Below the pieces are notes generated by a model. That model searched no databases. It was not told the origin of the DNA and saw nothing but the letters and a program-made list of their open reading frames with translations. From contig CACYHJ010000055.1 in assembly GCA_902774165.1 (NCBI GenBank), positions 1 to 15,405 on the forward strand: DNA of 15,405 bases. The letters run 5' to 3'. The first letter of the stretch is position 1. Each line of letters starts with the position of its first letter. This DNA comes from Oscillospiraceae bacterium (GTDB lineage: Bacteria; Bacillota; Clostridia; Oscillospirales; Acutalibacteraceae). Position numbers and translations under genes: made by a program. Of the stretch, positions 1-8,664 are shown in pieces.

Positions 1-96
1 CTCCTTGACAACCGTCAGGTTGCCTGCGGAGACTCTGTACAATCTGACGAAAAAATCTACTGCGCAATCCGCACGCCCGAATTGTGCGGTGTTGCC
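1..96 (-). repeat. Left arm of a perfect 96-bp inverted repeat
   Basis: Bases 1-96 are the exact reverse complement of 10044-10139; I compared the whole length by eye and found no mismatch. The match stops at base 97, just inside the gene cluster. On the left it reaches the window edge, so the true repeat may be longer. Each copy contains short inverted repeats able to form hairpins, including CCGCAC/GTGCGG and CGTCAG/CTGACG. The two copies enclose the whole nine-gene sugar cluster. It could be a dispersed intergenic repeat that happens to occur twice here in opposite orientation, or the ends of a mobile or invertible segment. No transposase is present between the arms. Confidence 0.9.
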
Positions 97-119
97 CTTC
101 ATAAGGAAGGAACCGAAGG

Positions 120-1490
120 ATGAAAACGACCGTCAACATTGATTTTTCCGACCGGATCGGCAAAATCCGCGCGATGCACGCGGTGGGACAGCCTCCGTTT
201 CCGCATATGTCGGGCGATTATATGCATTATCTGACCGAGGCGCATATTCCCTACGCCCGGCTTCACGACGTGGGCGGGCTGTTCGGCGGCTTCATGTATG
301 TGGATATCCCGAACATTTTCCGGGATTTTTCCGCCGATGAATCCGACCCCGCGTCCTATGATTTCGGCTTTACGGACGAGCTGCTGAAAACAATGGCGCA
401 AAACAACGTAAAGCCGATCTACCGTCTCGGCGTGACGATCGAAAACTTTTTCGAGATCCGGGCCTACCGCATTTTCCCGCCGTCCGACTACGCCAAATGG
501 GCGAGGATCTGCGAGCATATCATCCGCCACTACAATGAAGGCTGGGCCGACGGATTCCATTTCGGGATCGAATACTGGGAGATCTGGAACGAGCCGGAGG
601 ACGGACCGGGCAGCGGAATGTGGCGCGGCACGGACGTTGAGTTTTTCCGGCTGTACGAGGTCGCCTCAAAGCATCTGAAACAATGCTTCGGCGACGCGAT
701 CAAGGTTGGCGGTTACGCCTCCTGCGGGCTGGACGGAGTGTTTCAGGACCCCGCCGCGTTCGGTCTGGACGGGGTCGCGCCGCGCGGCGAAACATACCGT
801 TACTATTTTGTCCGGTACGCGGAAAAGTTCTTTCAGTATATCCGCAGCCGCGGCTGTCCGCTGGATTTTTTCTCCTGGCACTGTTACATCAACGGCGACG
901 GCAACCCCGCCATGCATTGCCGCAGCGTCGAGGACGCCGCGCTGCTTGCCGGAGCGGTGGATCACATTTTGAAACAATACGGCTACGACGGGGCTCAGCG
1001 GCATCTGAACGAGTGGAACAACGCCTGGCAGCTGGAACATCGCGGCACTGCCTACGCGGCAGCGCAGGCGGCGGCAATGATGCTCACCATGCAGAACACC
1101 AAAACCGACCTGCTCTGCTATTATGACGCGCGGATCGACGAATCCTGCTTCGGCGGCATGTTTAACCCGCTCAATTATACGCCGCTGCCGGTCTATTACG
1201 CGTTCAAAGCGTTCGGCGAGCTTTATGCGCTCGGCACACAGGTCCGTCTGTCTGTCGATACCCCGGGCGTGTATGCGCTTGCCGCCGTCGGCGAAGACGG
1301 CGAGGGCGCCGTCATGCTGGCCAATACGGGCGAGGACACGACCGTGACGCTGACCGGCGGCGCGTTCGGCGCGCTGTATCTCGTGGATGAACAACACGAC
1401 CTGTCGCCCGTCGGGAAAACGGAGGACGGGACGTTTCTTCTGAAGAAAAACCGGGTCGCGCTGATCCGGCGCACGCAGACTTCCGGATGA
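120..1490 (+). CDS. GH39-type glycoside hydrolase (beta-xylosidase/iduronidase-like), copy 1
   Basis: The product is a 456-residue retaining glycosidase-like protein. The segment YWEIWNEPE carries the acid/base glutamate (E158) of clan-A (beta/alpha)8 enzymes, and LNEWNN carries the probable nucleophile (E298). These match the pattern of family GH39, whose known members include beta-xylosidases, alpha-L-iduronidases and arabinofuranosidase-type enzymes. The last 90 or so residues form a small beta-rich domain. There is no signal peptide, so it should act in the cytoplasm on imported oligosaccharides. The ATG at 120 is preceded by AAGGAAGG (103-110). It is paralogous to the protein at 6314-7648, sharing for example the segments HYNEGWADGFH and GGYASCG. 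The two catalytic glutamates are 140 residues apart here but 117 apart in the paralog, so this copy has an insertion of roughly 23 residues. The fold and mechanism are well supported; the substrate is not known. Confidence 0.82.
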   Translation: MKTTVNIDFSDRIGKIRAMHAVGQPPFPHMSGDYMHYLTEAHIPYARLHDVGGLFGGFMYVDIPNIFRDFSADESDPASYDFGFTDELLKTMAQNNVKPIYRLGVTIENFFEIRAYRIFPPSDYAKWARICEHIIRHYNEGWADGFHFGIEYWEIWNEPEDGPGSGMWRGTDVEFFRLYEVASKHLKQCFGDAIKVGGYASCGLDGVFQDPAAFGLDGVAPRGETYRYYFVRYAEKFFQYIRSRGCPLDFFSWHCYINGDGNPAMHCRSVEDAALLAGAVDHILKQYGYDGAQRHLNEWNNAWQLEHRGTAYAAAQAAAMMLTMQNTKTDLLCYYDARIDESCFGGMFNPLNYTPLPVYYAFKAFGELYALGTQVRLSVDTPGVYALAAVGEDGEGAVMLANTGEDTTVTLTGGAFGALYLVDEQHDLSPVGKTEDGTFLLKKNRVALIRRTQTSG

Positions 1491-1530
1491 TCCTTCCGGA
1501 TCCGATCAAGACAAAGGAGCGTTATATACT

Positions 1531-2850
1531 ATGGAAACCATTCTTCAGTTCGGCACCGGCAATTTTCTGCGGGCGTTTGCCGACGATTTCCTGGACCGGA
1601 TGAACCGGCTGGGGCTGTACGACGGAAAAGCGGTGATCGTCTCGCCGACGGATTCCGCCGCGGTGGGAAAAATCAACGCGCAGAGCGGCCGGTACCACCT
1701 TTTGCTGCGGGGCATCGGCGAAGCGGGCGAGGTCCGCGAGCTGCGGGAGATTTCATCCGTAACGCGGGCGGTCAATCCCTACCGGTCCTTCGACGAATTC
1801 CTGACGCTGGCGAAAAATGCGGACCTGCGCATTATCATTTCCAACACCACCGAGGCGGGCATCGCCTTTGATGAGACCTGCCGGTTCGACGACGCGCCGC
1901 CGGCGTCCTTCCCGGGGAAGCTGACGCGATTCCTGTTCGAGCGGTACCGCTGCGGCCTGCCGGGGTTTCTCCTGCTGCCCTGCGAGCTAATCGACGAAAA
2001 CGGCGTCCGGCTGCGGGAATGCGTCGAACAATATATCGGTCTCTGGGATCTGCCGGACCCGTTCCGGCGCTGGGTCGCAGAGGAAAACGTCTTCTGCAGC
2101 ACGCTGGTGGACCGCATCGTCACAGGCTTCCCGGCGGCGGACGCGGCGGAGCTCTTTGAAGAAATCGGCGGGGAGGACGCGCTGCTGGACACCGCCGAGC
2201 CCTATCACCTTTGGGTGATCGAGGGAGATTTCGAGCAAGAGCTCCCGCTGAAAAAAGCGGGCGTCAACGTGATCTGGACGCGGGACGCCGCGCCCTATAA
2301 AAAAATGAAGGTGCGTATCCTGAACGGGCTGCACACCTCGATGGTGTTCCCCGGCCTGCTGGCGGGGCTTGAGACCGTCGCGGACTGTATGGGCGACCGG
2401 GACCTGCGGCCCTTCATCGAACGGGTGCTGACAAAACGGATCCTGCCGACCCTGCCGGACGACGAGGCGATCCGCGCCTTTGCGGAAGCGGTGACCCGGC
2501 GCTTCGAGAACCCCTATCTGCATCACAAGCTCAGATCCATCGCGCTGAACTCCGTGTCAAAATTCACGGTGCGGGTCCTGCCCACGGCGGAGGACTGCAT
2601 CGCCGCAAAGGGCGCCGTACCGAAGGAATTCGCGCTTTCCCTCGCAGCGCTGATCGAATATTACAAAACCAACGAGGTCGCCGACGACCCGAAGGCGGCG
2701 CGGTTCATCCGGGAGAACGACGCGGCGGCGATCCTGAAAAACACCGCCCTGTGGGGCAGGGACCTTTCTTCGTTCCTGCCCGCCGTGGAGGAATGTGGGG
2801 AAATTCTGCGCAGAGACGCGCGGGAGGCGATCCGATGGAGCATATTGTAA
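1531..2850 (+). CDS. uxaB: Tagaturonate reductase (altronate oxidoreductase), mannitol dehydrogenase family
   Basis: The product is 439 residues and belongs to the polyol-specific long-chain dehydrogenases. In the hexuronate pathway the family member UxaB reduces D-tagaturonate to D-altronate with NADH. The N-terminus has ILQFGTGNFLRAF, the nucleotide-binding start typical of UxaB and UxuB. The C-terminal domain has KVRILNGLHTS, with the catalytic Lys-x4-Asn-x2-His set at K260, N265 and H268. The length is a little below the roughly 480 residues of the E. coli enzyme. AAAGGAG (1513-1519) lies 11 bases before the ATG. The next gene begins inside this one and encodes altronate dehydratase, which uses altronate; this favours tagaturonate reductase over fructuronate reductase (UxuB) or mannitol dehydrogenase. 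Confidence 0.85.
   Translation: METILQFGTGNFLRAFADDFLDRMNRLGLYDGKAVIVSPTDSAAVGKINAQSGRYHLLLRGIGEAGEVRELREISSVTRAVNPYRSFDEFLTLAKNADLRIIISNTTEAGIAFDETCRFDDAPPASFPGKLTRFLFERYRCGLPGFLLLPCELIDENGVRLRECVEQYIGLWDLPDPFRRWVAEENVFCSTLVDRIVTGFPAADAAELFEEIGGEDALLDTAEPYHLWVIEGDFEQELPLKKAGVNVIWTRDAAPYKKMKVRILNGLHTSMVFPGLLAGLETVADCMGDRDLRPFIERVLTKRILPTLPDDEAIRAFAEAVTRRFENPYLHHKLRSIALNSVSKFTVRVLPTAEDCIAAKGAVPKEFALSLAALIEYYKTNEVADDPKAARFIRENDAAAILKNTALWGRDLSSFLPAVEECGEILRRDAREAIRWSIL
2822..2827 (+). promoter_or_regulatory. Ribosome binding site that fixes the uxaA start
   Basis: GGGAGG lies inside the 3' end of uxaB, seven bases before the ATG at 2835. It supports this internal start over the longer reading frame that begins at 2751, whose N-terminal extension is only the out-of-frame overlap with uxaB. 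Confidence 0.65.
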
Positions 2851-4196
2851 TTCACCCGGGGGACAACGTGGAGGTCGACGCCCGAAACGGGCAGAAATAC
2901 GCCCGCCGGGACATTGCGGCGGGGGAACCGGTGATCAAATACGGGTTCCCCATCGGAAAAGCGACGCGGGCGATCGCAAAAGGGGAACACGTTCACACGC
3001 AGAACCTGACAACCGCGCTCTGCAGGGAGGAAACTTATGAATACCATCCCGCCGCCTTCGGGCAGGAGACGGTCCCGCCGGATTTCTTTTCCGGCTTCAT
3101 CCGCCCGGACGGCGGCGTCGGCGTAAGAAACGACGTCTGGATCGTCAATACCGTCGGCTGCGTGAACAACACCGCCCGGAAAATCGCGGAAGAGACCGGC
3201 GCGCTCTGTTTTCCGCACCCTTACGGCTGCAGCCAGCTGGGCGGGGACCACGAGCGGACGAAGCTGGTTTTGCGGGGGCTGATCCGGCATCCCAACGCCG
3301 GCGGCGTGCTGGTGCTGGGGCTTGGCTGCGAGAACAACGGGATTGACGGCATGCGGCAGATTCTGGGCGACCACGACCCCCGGCGCATCCGGTTTCTCAA
3401 CGCGCAGGACTGCGGCGACGAGGTCGCACAGGGCGTCCGGATCGTGCGGGAGCTGCAGCAGATCGCCGCAGCGGACCGGCGGCAAAGCGTGCCGGTCACA
3501 AAGCTGAAGCTGGGGCTGAAATGCGGCGGCAGCGACGGTTTTTCAGGCCTTACGGCAAACCCGCTGGTCGGCAGGATCGCCGACCGCGTCGCCGCTATGG
3601 GCGGCAGCGCCGTCCTGACCGAGGTGCCGGAGATGTTCGGCGCGGAGCGCATCCTGATGGACCGCTGCGTCAGCCGGGACGTGTTCGACAAAACCGTGAA
3701 GCTGATCAACGGTTACAAGGCGTATTTCATCGCCCACGGCCAGCCGGTGAGCGAAAACCCCTCCCCCGGCAACAAGGCCGGCGGCATCACCACGCTGGAG
3801 GAAAAATCCCTCGGCTGCGTGCAAAAGGGCGGCTCCGCTCCGGTGACCGCCGTGCTGGACTACGGGGATTTCGTCGCTGCGCCGGGTCTCAGCCTGCTCA
3901 ACGGCCCCGGCAACGACGCGGTCGCCGTCACCAACCTGACCGCCGCGGGCTGCCAGATCATTCTGTTCACCACCGGACGGGGAACGCCGCTGGGCGCGCC
4001 CGTGCCGACGGTGAAGATCGCCACCAACACCGCCCTGTTTGAAAAGAAACCCCACTGGCTGGACTGCGACGCCATGCGCTGCGGCACCGACGAGCTCTGG
4101 GCGCAGATTCTGCGGATCGCCGGCGGAGAGCGGACGAAGAACGAGAGGAACGGCGACCGAGAGATCGCGATTTTCAAGGACGGCGTGACGCTGTGA
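2835..4196 (+). CDS. uxaA: Altronate dehydratase
   Basis: The product is 453 residues and dehydrates D-altronate to 2-keto-3-deoxy-D-gluconate. Residues 1 to about 75 form a SAF domain (GDNVEVDA, FPIGKATRAI). The remainder is the UxaA catalytic region, with the characteristic KCGGSDGFSGLTANPLVG stretch, PYGCSQLGGD and SPGNKAGGITTLEEKSLG. Family members are iron-dependent, and the conserved cysteines and histidines needed are present. The E. coli protein is about 495 residues. An in-frame upstream extension to 2751 exists, but I chose the ATG at 2835. It has GGGAGG (2822-2827) seven bases before it and starts exactly at the SAF domain. The gene overlaps the end of uxaB by 16 bases, which indicates translational coupling. 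Confidence 0.9.
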   Translation: MEHIVIHPGDNVEVDARNGQKYARRDIAAGEPVIKYGFPIGKATRAIAKGEHVHTQNLTTALCREETYEYHPAAFGQETVPPDFFSGFIRPDGGVGVRNDVWIVNTVGCVNNTARKIAEETGALCFPHPYGCSQLGGDHERTKLVLRGLIRHPNAGGVLVLGLGCENNGIDGMRQILGDHDPRRIRFLNAQDCGDEVAQGVRIVRELQQIAAADRRQSVPVTKLKLGLKCGGSDGFSGLTANPLVGRIADRVAAMGGSAVLTEVPEMFGAERILMDRCVSRDVFDKTVKLINGYKAYFIAHGQPVSENPSPGNKAGGITTLEEKSLGCVQKGGSAPVTAVLDYGDFVAAPGLSLLNGPGNDAVAVTNLTAAGCQIILFTTGRGTPLGAPVPTVKIATNTALFEKKPHWLDCDAMRCGTDELWAQILRIAGGERTKNERNGDREIAIFKDGVTL

Positions 4197-4292
4197 GCGC
4201 GTCCGCTTTCCCGTATTCAACAATATATTCAGGATCAGACGGATCCCCAGCCGGGAATTGACAGCGACGGAATCCGTGAAAGGAGACAGAGA

Positions 4293-5087
4293 ATGCAGTA
4301 TTCCATCGACCACGACCTGCACATCCACACCCATCTGTCCAGCTGCTCGCAGCACCCGCAGCAGACGACGCGGAACATTTTACAATACGCGCAGGACAAC
4401 GGCTTCGGCCTGATCTGCGTCACCGACCATTACTGGGACGAGACGATCCCCGGCGCGTCCGATTGGTACGCCCCGCAGAATACGGAGCATATCAGACAGT
4501 CGCTGCCCCTGCCGCAGGCGGAGGGCGTGAAATTCCTGTTCGGCTGCGAGACCGAGCTGCGGCGGGACCTGACATTGGGGATCACCCGCGAGCGGTTCGA
4601 GGCGCTGGATTTCGTCATCATCCCCACCACCCATCTGCACATGAACGGCTTCACCGTGGACGGCAAAGAAAACGCCGCCGAACGCGCCGCGCTCTGGTGT
4701 GAGCGGCTGGACGCGGTGCTGTCGATGGACCTGCCCTTTCACAAGATCGGGATCGCACACCCCGTCTGCTCGCTGATCGCGCCGAAACGAAAAATGTTTC
4801 TTGAGGCGCTGCGGCTTCTGCCGGAGAAGGAGCTGCGCCGGCTGTTTTCCGTCGCGGCGGAAAAGGGCGTCGGCATCGAGCTGAACGCGGAGGACTTCGC
4901 GTTCAAAGAAAAGGAGCGGGAGACGGTTCTGCGGCCGCTGCGGATCGCGAGGGACTGCGGCTGCCGGTTCTACTGCGGCTCCGACGCTCACAACCCGCAG
5001 GCGCTGGCGGACGGCCCGGCAAAATTCCGGCTGGCGGTCGATGCTCTGGAGCTGACCGAGGAGATGAAATTCCGTCCCGGAGAATAA
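4293..5087 (+). CDS. PHP-domain metal-dependent phosphoesterase, histidinol-phosphatase-like
   Basis: The product is 264 residues and has the metal-binding motifs of the PHP superfamily: DLHIHTH with H10 and H12, CVTDH with D45 and H46, GCETEL for a central acidic ligand, and CGSDAHN near the end with D231 and H233. PHP proteins bind two or three metals and usually hydrolyse phosphomonoesters (HisK-type histidinol phosphatase) or nucleic acid phosphates. AAAGGAG (4277-4283) precedes the ATG. It is separated from uxaA by 96 bases, the widest gap in the cluster, and is followed after 16 bases by a dehydrogenase. No histidine biosynthesis gene is nearby, so a role on a sugar phosphate or another small metabolite of this pathway is more likely than histidinol phosphate. 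The domain call is firm; the substrate is unknown. Confidence 0.72.
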   Translation: MQYSIDHDLHIHTHLSSCSQHPQQTTRNILQYAQDNGFGLICVTDHYWDETIPGASDWYAPQNTEHIRQSLPLPQAEGVKFLFGCETELRRDLTLGITRERFEALDFVIIPTTHLHMNGFTVDGKENAAERAALWCERLDAVLSMDLPFHKIGIAHPVCSLIAPKRKMFLEALRLLPEKELRRLFSVAAEKGVGIELNAEDFAFKEKERETVLRPLRIARDCGCRFYCGSDAHNPQALADGPAKFRLAVDALELTEEMKFRPGE

Positions 5088-5103
5088 AAAGGAGAACGTC
5101 ACC

Positions 5104-6309
5104 ATGAAGACATACGGCACCTATTTTCAGAATGACCCCGACCTGCCGCTGCGTTACGGCGAGGTGAACCTGATCAACCCGCCGCGGCAGCGTCTGCGGG
5201 GCGAGCCGGAGAAGCGCGGGATCGAGGCGATCCCCGTGTTCTGCGGCTTCTGCGGCACGGACCTTGAGCTGATGCGCATGGGCCGTCGGGGCGCGCTGGG
5301 GGCAAAATTTCCCGCCGGCGAAAATCGCCTGATCAACGGTCACGAGGGCGTGGTGTGGGTCCCGTCGGAGCACCGCTTCGCCATCGTGCTGATCCGGGGC
5401 GGCGACAGCGCGGACCCCACCCGCTACACCGAGGACGAGACCTATTTTGAGTACGGCTGCGACGGCGCGGACGGCATTTTCTGCGACAGGGGATATTTTC
5501 ACCCGGATATGCTGCTGCATCTGCCGCCGGAGCATGAGGGGCTCGAAAAGCTGCCCCTGTCCCTTGCGAAAAAACTGGTGTTCTCCGACCCCTACGCCTG
5601 CGCGGTGTTCCAGCACGAGCGCATGTGCGATATCGGCGAGGCGCAGAATTTCCGCGTGATCATGGCGAAACGGAAATGCGGCGAAGCGGAAGCGCGGAAA
5701 GCGGCGACAGAGGCGACGTTTGAACGCACGCTGATCTTCGGGCTTGGCACCACGGGGCTTTTCATCGGGGACCAGATCCGCCGGAACCATCCCGATGCGC
5801 GGATCCTTTTTGTCGCCCGCAGCGCACCGGAGAGCAAGAAAGCGGCGTTTGTGCGGGAAGAGCTGCGCTGTGATTATCTCTGTGTGAACGGGCTCTCCGA
5901 ACAGGAGACCGCCGCAGCCATCCTCCGGGCGTTGGGCGGAAGGGCGAGCGTCTTCGTCGGCGCCTCCGGCACGCAGGTCGAGCACCGCGTCGCATTCAAA
6001 GAAAAAGTCCTCGCCTGCAACGGCATCTACAACAGCTTCTCTCTGGGGCCGCAGATCACCTTTGACACCATGCCGTTCGGCTTTGAGAATCATGTGATCA
6101 TGGCGTCGATCAATTTCACGCAGGCGCATATGGAGAAGGCGATCCGCATCCTCTGCGAGAGCCGCTTCGACACGCTGACGGAGCTGATTGACAAGGACGA
6201 ATTCACCGCCGACCCCATCGGGTCTTACGAGAATAAAATATACGCCCCGGGCGCGCCGCTGAAAACCGCGGTGGTCTGGAACGAAAGGTATATCGACAGA
6301 ACGGAGTGA
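5104..6309 (+). CDS. Zinc-type sugar dehydrogenase, glucose dehydrogenase-like MDR protein
   Basis: The product is 401 residues and is a medium-chain dehydrogenase. FCGFCGTDLELM places a catalytic-zinc cysteine at C50, and INGHEG supplies H80 and E81. FGLGTTGLF with following DARILFVAR is the Rossmann nucleotide site. The layout (GFCGTD, GHEG, a long C-terminal part) resembles archaeal-type glucose/aldose 1-dehydrogenases more than alcohol dehydrogenases. The usual four-cysteine structural-zinc lobe is not intact; only C119 and C127 are seen in the corresponding area. It is also longer than the usual 340-360 residues. It lies between the PHP gene and the second glycosidase, four bases before the latter. 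I infer that it oxidises the released sugar at C1 to a lactone. Oxidation at another carbon is possible. The fold call is strong, the substrate is not. Confidence 0.68.
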   Translation: MKTYGTYFQNDPDLPLRYGEVNLINPPRQRLRGEPEKRGIEAIPVFCGFCGTDLELMRMGRRGALGAKFPAGENRLINGHEGVVWVPSEHRFAIVLIRGGDSADPTRYTEDETYFEYGCDGADGIFCDRGYFHPDMLLHLPPEHEGLEKLPLSLAKKLVFSDPYACAVFQHERMCDIGEAQNFRVIMAKRKCGEAEARKAATEATFERTLIFGLGTTGLFIGDQIRRNHPDARILFVARSAPESKKAAFVREELRCDYLCVNGLSEQETAAAILRALGGRASVFVGASGTQVEHRVAFKEKVLACNGIYNSFSLGPQITFDTMPFGFENHVIMASINFTQAHMEKAIRILCESRFDTLTELIDKDEFTADPIGSYENKIYAPGAPLKTAVVWNERYIDRTE

Positions 6310-6313
6310 ACCC

Positions 6314-7648
6314 ATGGATCTCATCACTGTGAACCATACGAAAAACGGTCGTCCGATCCGCCCGCTGAACGGCGTCAACGGCGGCCCGGTGACCCTTAAT
6401 TTCCGCCGCGACGCGAAAAAACTGTTTGAAGACGCTCATATCCCCTACTGCCGTCTTCATGATATCGAGGGGACGCTGGGCGGCGGAAAATTTGTGGACG
6501 TGCGCAATATTTTCCCGATCTGGGACCTCGACGAGAACGACCCGAAGTCCTATGATTTCACGTTTACCGACGAATATCTGAAGCAGATCGACGCCTGCGG
6601 CGCTCAAAGCTTCTACCGTCTCGGCGAGACGATCGACCACGGGTACCTCAAAGCGCACGTGCGCCCGCCGGAGGACGCGGAGAAATGGGCGCGGATCTGC
6701 GCAAACATCGTCCGGCATTACAACGAAGGCTGGGCGGACGGCTTTCACTACGGGATCCGGTATTGGGAGATCTGGAACGAGCCGGAAAATCCTCCCATGT
6801 GGACCGGAACGCAGGCGGAGTATTTTGAGCTTTACCGCGTGACGGCAAACCTGCTCAAACGGGAATTTCCCGACATCCGCGTCGGCGGCTACGCCTCCTG
6901 CGGGGTCTACGCCGCGTTCGACGAGAACGCCGACGATTTTTTCCGTTCGTTCATCACATGGTTCGACGATTTTCTTGAATACGTCAAATCGCCCGAAACC
7001 GCGTCGCCCCTCGATTTCTTCTCATGGCACATCTATTCCTCCGACCCCGCGCAGGTGCTCGCCCACGCCCGGTACTGCAGAGAGAAACTGGACAAGGCGG
7101 GTTTTGAAAAGACGGAAGCGATCCTCGACGAGTGGAACTGGGCGGGGAAGGATATGTTTGAGCGTATGCGGGATATGACCGGCGCGTCCTTCACAGCGGA
7201 CGTGATGTGCCGCCTGCAAAAGACGGACGACGTGGACGTCGCCTGCTATTACGACGCGCAGCCGGACCAGGCCTACGGCGGGCTGTTCCTGCGGCATACG
7301 GAAACACCCTCACGGGCATACTACGCGGTGAAAGCCTTCGGCAAGCTGTACGCGCTCGGCGAAGAGGCGCAGTATGCCGCCGAAACGGATCTTGCCGTCG
7401 CTGCGGCGACGGACGGAACGACCGTCGCCGCCGTGATATCGAATTATGAAAAAGATTCCCGCCCGGTAAAGCTCGTCTTCCCCGGCGCGAAAACGCTGCG
7501 GCTCTACCTGCTGGACGAGCGCCGCGATCTGTCGCTGATCGCAGAAACGCCCTGCGACGAGATCATCACCGAGGCAGGCAGAAACACGGTGCTTTACGCC
7601 GAGGCAGTCCGGGAGGAATCACAGGGAAACGGAGCGTGTTCAGAATGA
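6314..7648 (+). CDS. GH39-type glycoside hydrolase, copy 2
   Basis: The product is 444 residues and is paralogous to the glycosidase at 120-1490. YWEIWNEPEN contains the predicted acid/base E156, and ILDEWNWAG contains the predicted nucleophile E273. Their spacing of 117 residues equals that of the acid/base and nucleophile (E160 and E277) of the well-studied Thermoanaerobacterium GH39 beta-xylosidase. There is no signal peptide, which predicts cytoplasmic hydrolysis of an imported glycoside. The ATG is four bases after the previous stop, preceded by AACGGAG. Its last four bases (ATGA) overlap the start of the next dehydrogenase gene, so the two are probably co-translated. Two diverged copies in one cluster suggest two linkages or two substrates of the same glycan. 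Confidence 0.82.
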   Translation: MDLITVNHTKNGRPIRPLNGVNGGPVTLNFRRDAKKLFEDAHIPYCRLHDIEGTLGGGKFVDVRNIFPIWDLDENDPKSYDFTFTDEYLKQIDACGAQSFYRLGETIDHGYLKAHVRPPEDAEKWARICANIVRHYNEGWADGFHYGIRYWEIWNEPENPPMWTGTQAEYFELYRVTANLLKREFPDIRVGGYASCGVYAAFDENADDFFRSFITWFDDFLEYVKSPETASPLDFFSWHIYSSDPAQVLAHARYCREKLDKAGFEKTEAILDEWNWAGKDMFERMRDMTGASFTADVMCRLQKTDDVDVACYYDAQPDQAYGGLFLRHTETPSRAYYAVKAFGKLYALGEEAQYAAETDLAVAAATDGTTVAAVISNYEKDSRPVKLVFPGAKTLRLYLLDERRDLSLIAETPCDEIITEAGRNTVLYAEAVREESQGNGACSE

Positions 7649-8664
7649 AAACCATTGAAATCACCGCGCCGGGAATCGTGCGCGTTACAGAAACGGAACG
7701 ACCGGAGCCGAAGCCCGGCGAGGCGCTGCTGCGGGTGCTGTACGGCGGGATCTGCGGAGCGGACGTGGCAAGCTATACCGGCAACCAGCCCTTTACCACC
7801 TATCCGCGCATCCCGGGGCATGAATTCAGCGCTGAGATCGTCTCGGTTCCCGAGAACGACCGGGGGCTGACGGCGGGCGATATCGTCACCTGCAACCCCT
7901 ATTTCAACTGCGGGAAATGCTACGCCTGCCGCCGCGGGATCGTCAACGCCTGCCATGACAATCAGACCATGGGCGTGCAGCGGGACGGCGCGTTCCGGGA
8001 ATACATCACAATGCCCGTCGGGCGCATCATCCCCGGCAAGGGACTCTCGGCAAAGGAGCTTGCGCTGATCGAGCCGTTTTCGATCAGCTGCCACGCCCTC
8101 TCCCGCGCGCGGGTCAAAAAAGGCGACAATCTTCTGATCATGGGCGCGGGGCCGATCGGTCTGTTCGCGCTGATCAAGGCAAAGGCGATGGGCGCGCGGG
8201 TGCTGATCGCCGACCTGCTGGAAGCCCGTCTGCGGCTCGCCGCGGAATACGGCGCGGACCGGACCGTCAACGTCAGGGAGGAAGACCTTCACGGCGCCTG
8301 CGCCGGATTTACCGACGGCAACGGCTTCGACGTGTGCGTGGAAGCCTGCGGCGCTCCCGAGACGTTCCTCAATTGCATCGAAGAGGCGGCGCACGGCGCA
8401 GATCTTGTGCTGATCGGCAACGGCAAGCGGGAGACGACCTTCGTGCATTCGATCCTGTTGAAAAAGGAGCTGAACGTCTTCGGCAGCCGCAACGCCTTTA
8501 CGCGGGATTTCGAGGAGCTGATCGACCTCGTCGCCGCCGGAAAGGCGGACGTGCTGAAAATGGTCAGCGGCGTTTATCCCATCGACGGCGCCGCTGAGGC
8601 GTTTGAAAAACTGGCGCATAACGACGGCTCCCTGGCGAAACTGCTGATTGAAATCGGAGAATAA
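7645..8664 (+). CDS. lgoD: Zinc-dependent sugar-acid dehydrogenase resembling L-galactonate 5-dehydrogenase
   Basis: The product is 339 residues, the usual size for sorbitol/threonine-dehydrogenase-type MDR enzymes. GGICGAD gives catalytic C37 and PGHE gives H59 and E60. The structural-zinc cysteines are complete at C89, C92, C95 and C103. IMGAGPIGLFA is the NAD site. GNQPFTTYPRIPGHE closely follows the same stretch in E. coli LgoD (YjjN), as I remember it; that enzyme oxidises L-galactonate to D-tagaturonate. Tagaturonate is the substrate of the UxaB-like enzyme in the same cluster, which supports this call. I chose the ATG at 7645, with GGAG (7631-7634) ten bases before it and an ATGA overlap with the preceding gene. 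An in-frame GTG at 7636 is too close to that site. L-gulonate 5-dehydrogenase and polyol dehydrogenase are alternatives. Confidence 0.62.
   Translation: MKTIEITAPGIVRVTETERPEPKPGEALLRVLYGGICGADVASYTGNQPFTTYPRIPGHEFSAEIVSVPENDRGLTAGDIVTCNPYFNCGKCYACRRGIVNACHDNQTMGVQRDGAFREYITMPVGRIIPGKGLSAKELALIEPFSISCHALSRARVKKGDNLLIMGAGPIGLFALIKAKAMGARVLIADLLEARLRLAAEYGADRTVNVREEDLHGACAGFTDGNGFDVCVEACGAPETFLNCIEEAAHGADLVLIGNGKRETTFVHSILLKKELNVFGSRNAFTRDFEELIDLVAAGKADVLKMVSGVYPIDGAAEAFEKLAHNDGSLAKLLIEIGE

Noticed and set aside
5..43. Promoter in the left arm (TTGACA at 5-10 with TACAAT at 38-43)
   Set aside because: The spacing is 27 bases, far longer than the usual 16-18, and no alternative -35 fits the TACAAT.
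4197..4292. Internal promoter in the 96-base gap before the PHP gene (TTGACA at 4257-4262)
   Set aside because: No -10 element is found at a suitable distance before the ribosome binding site.
4903..6378. Long - strand open frame opposite the dehydrogenase gene
   Set aside because: It is the antisense shadow of a GC-rich gene with clear dehydrogenase motifs. The translated frame shows no domain and is rich in Arg and Ala, as expected of a shadow.
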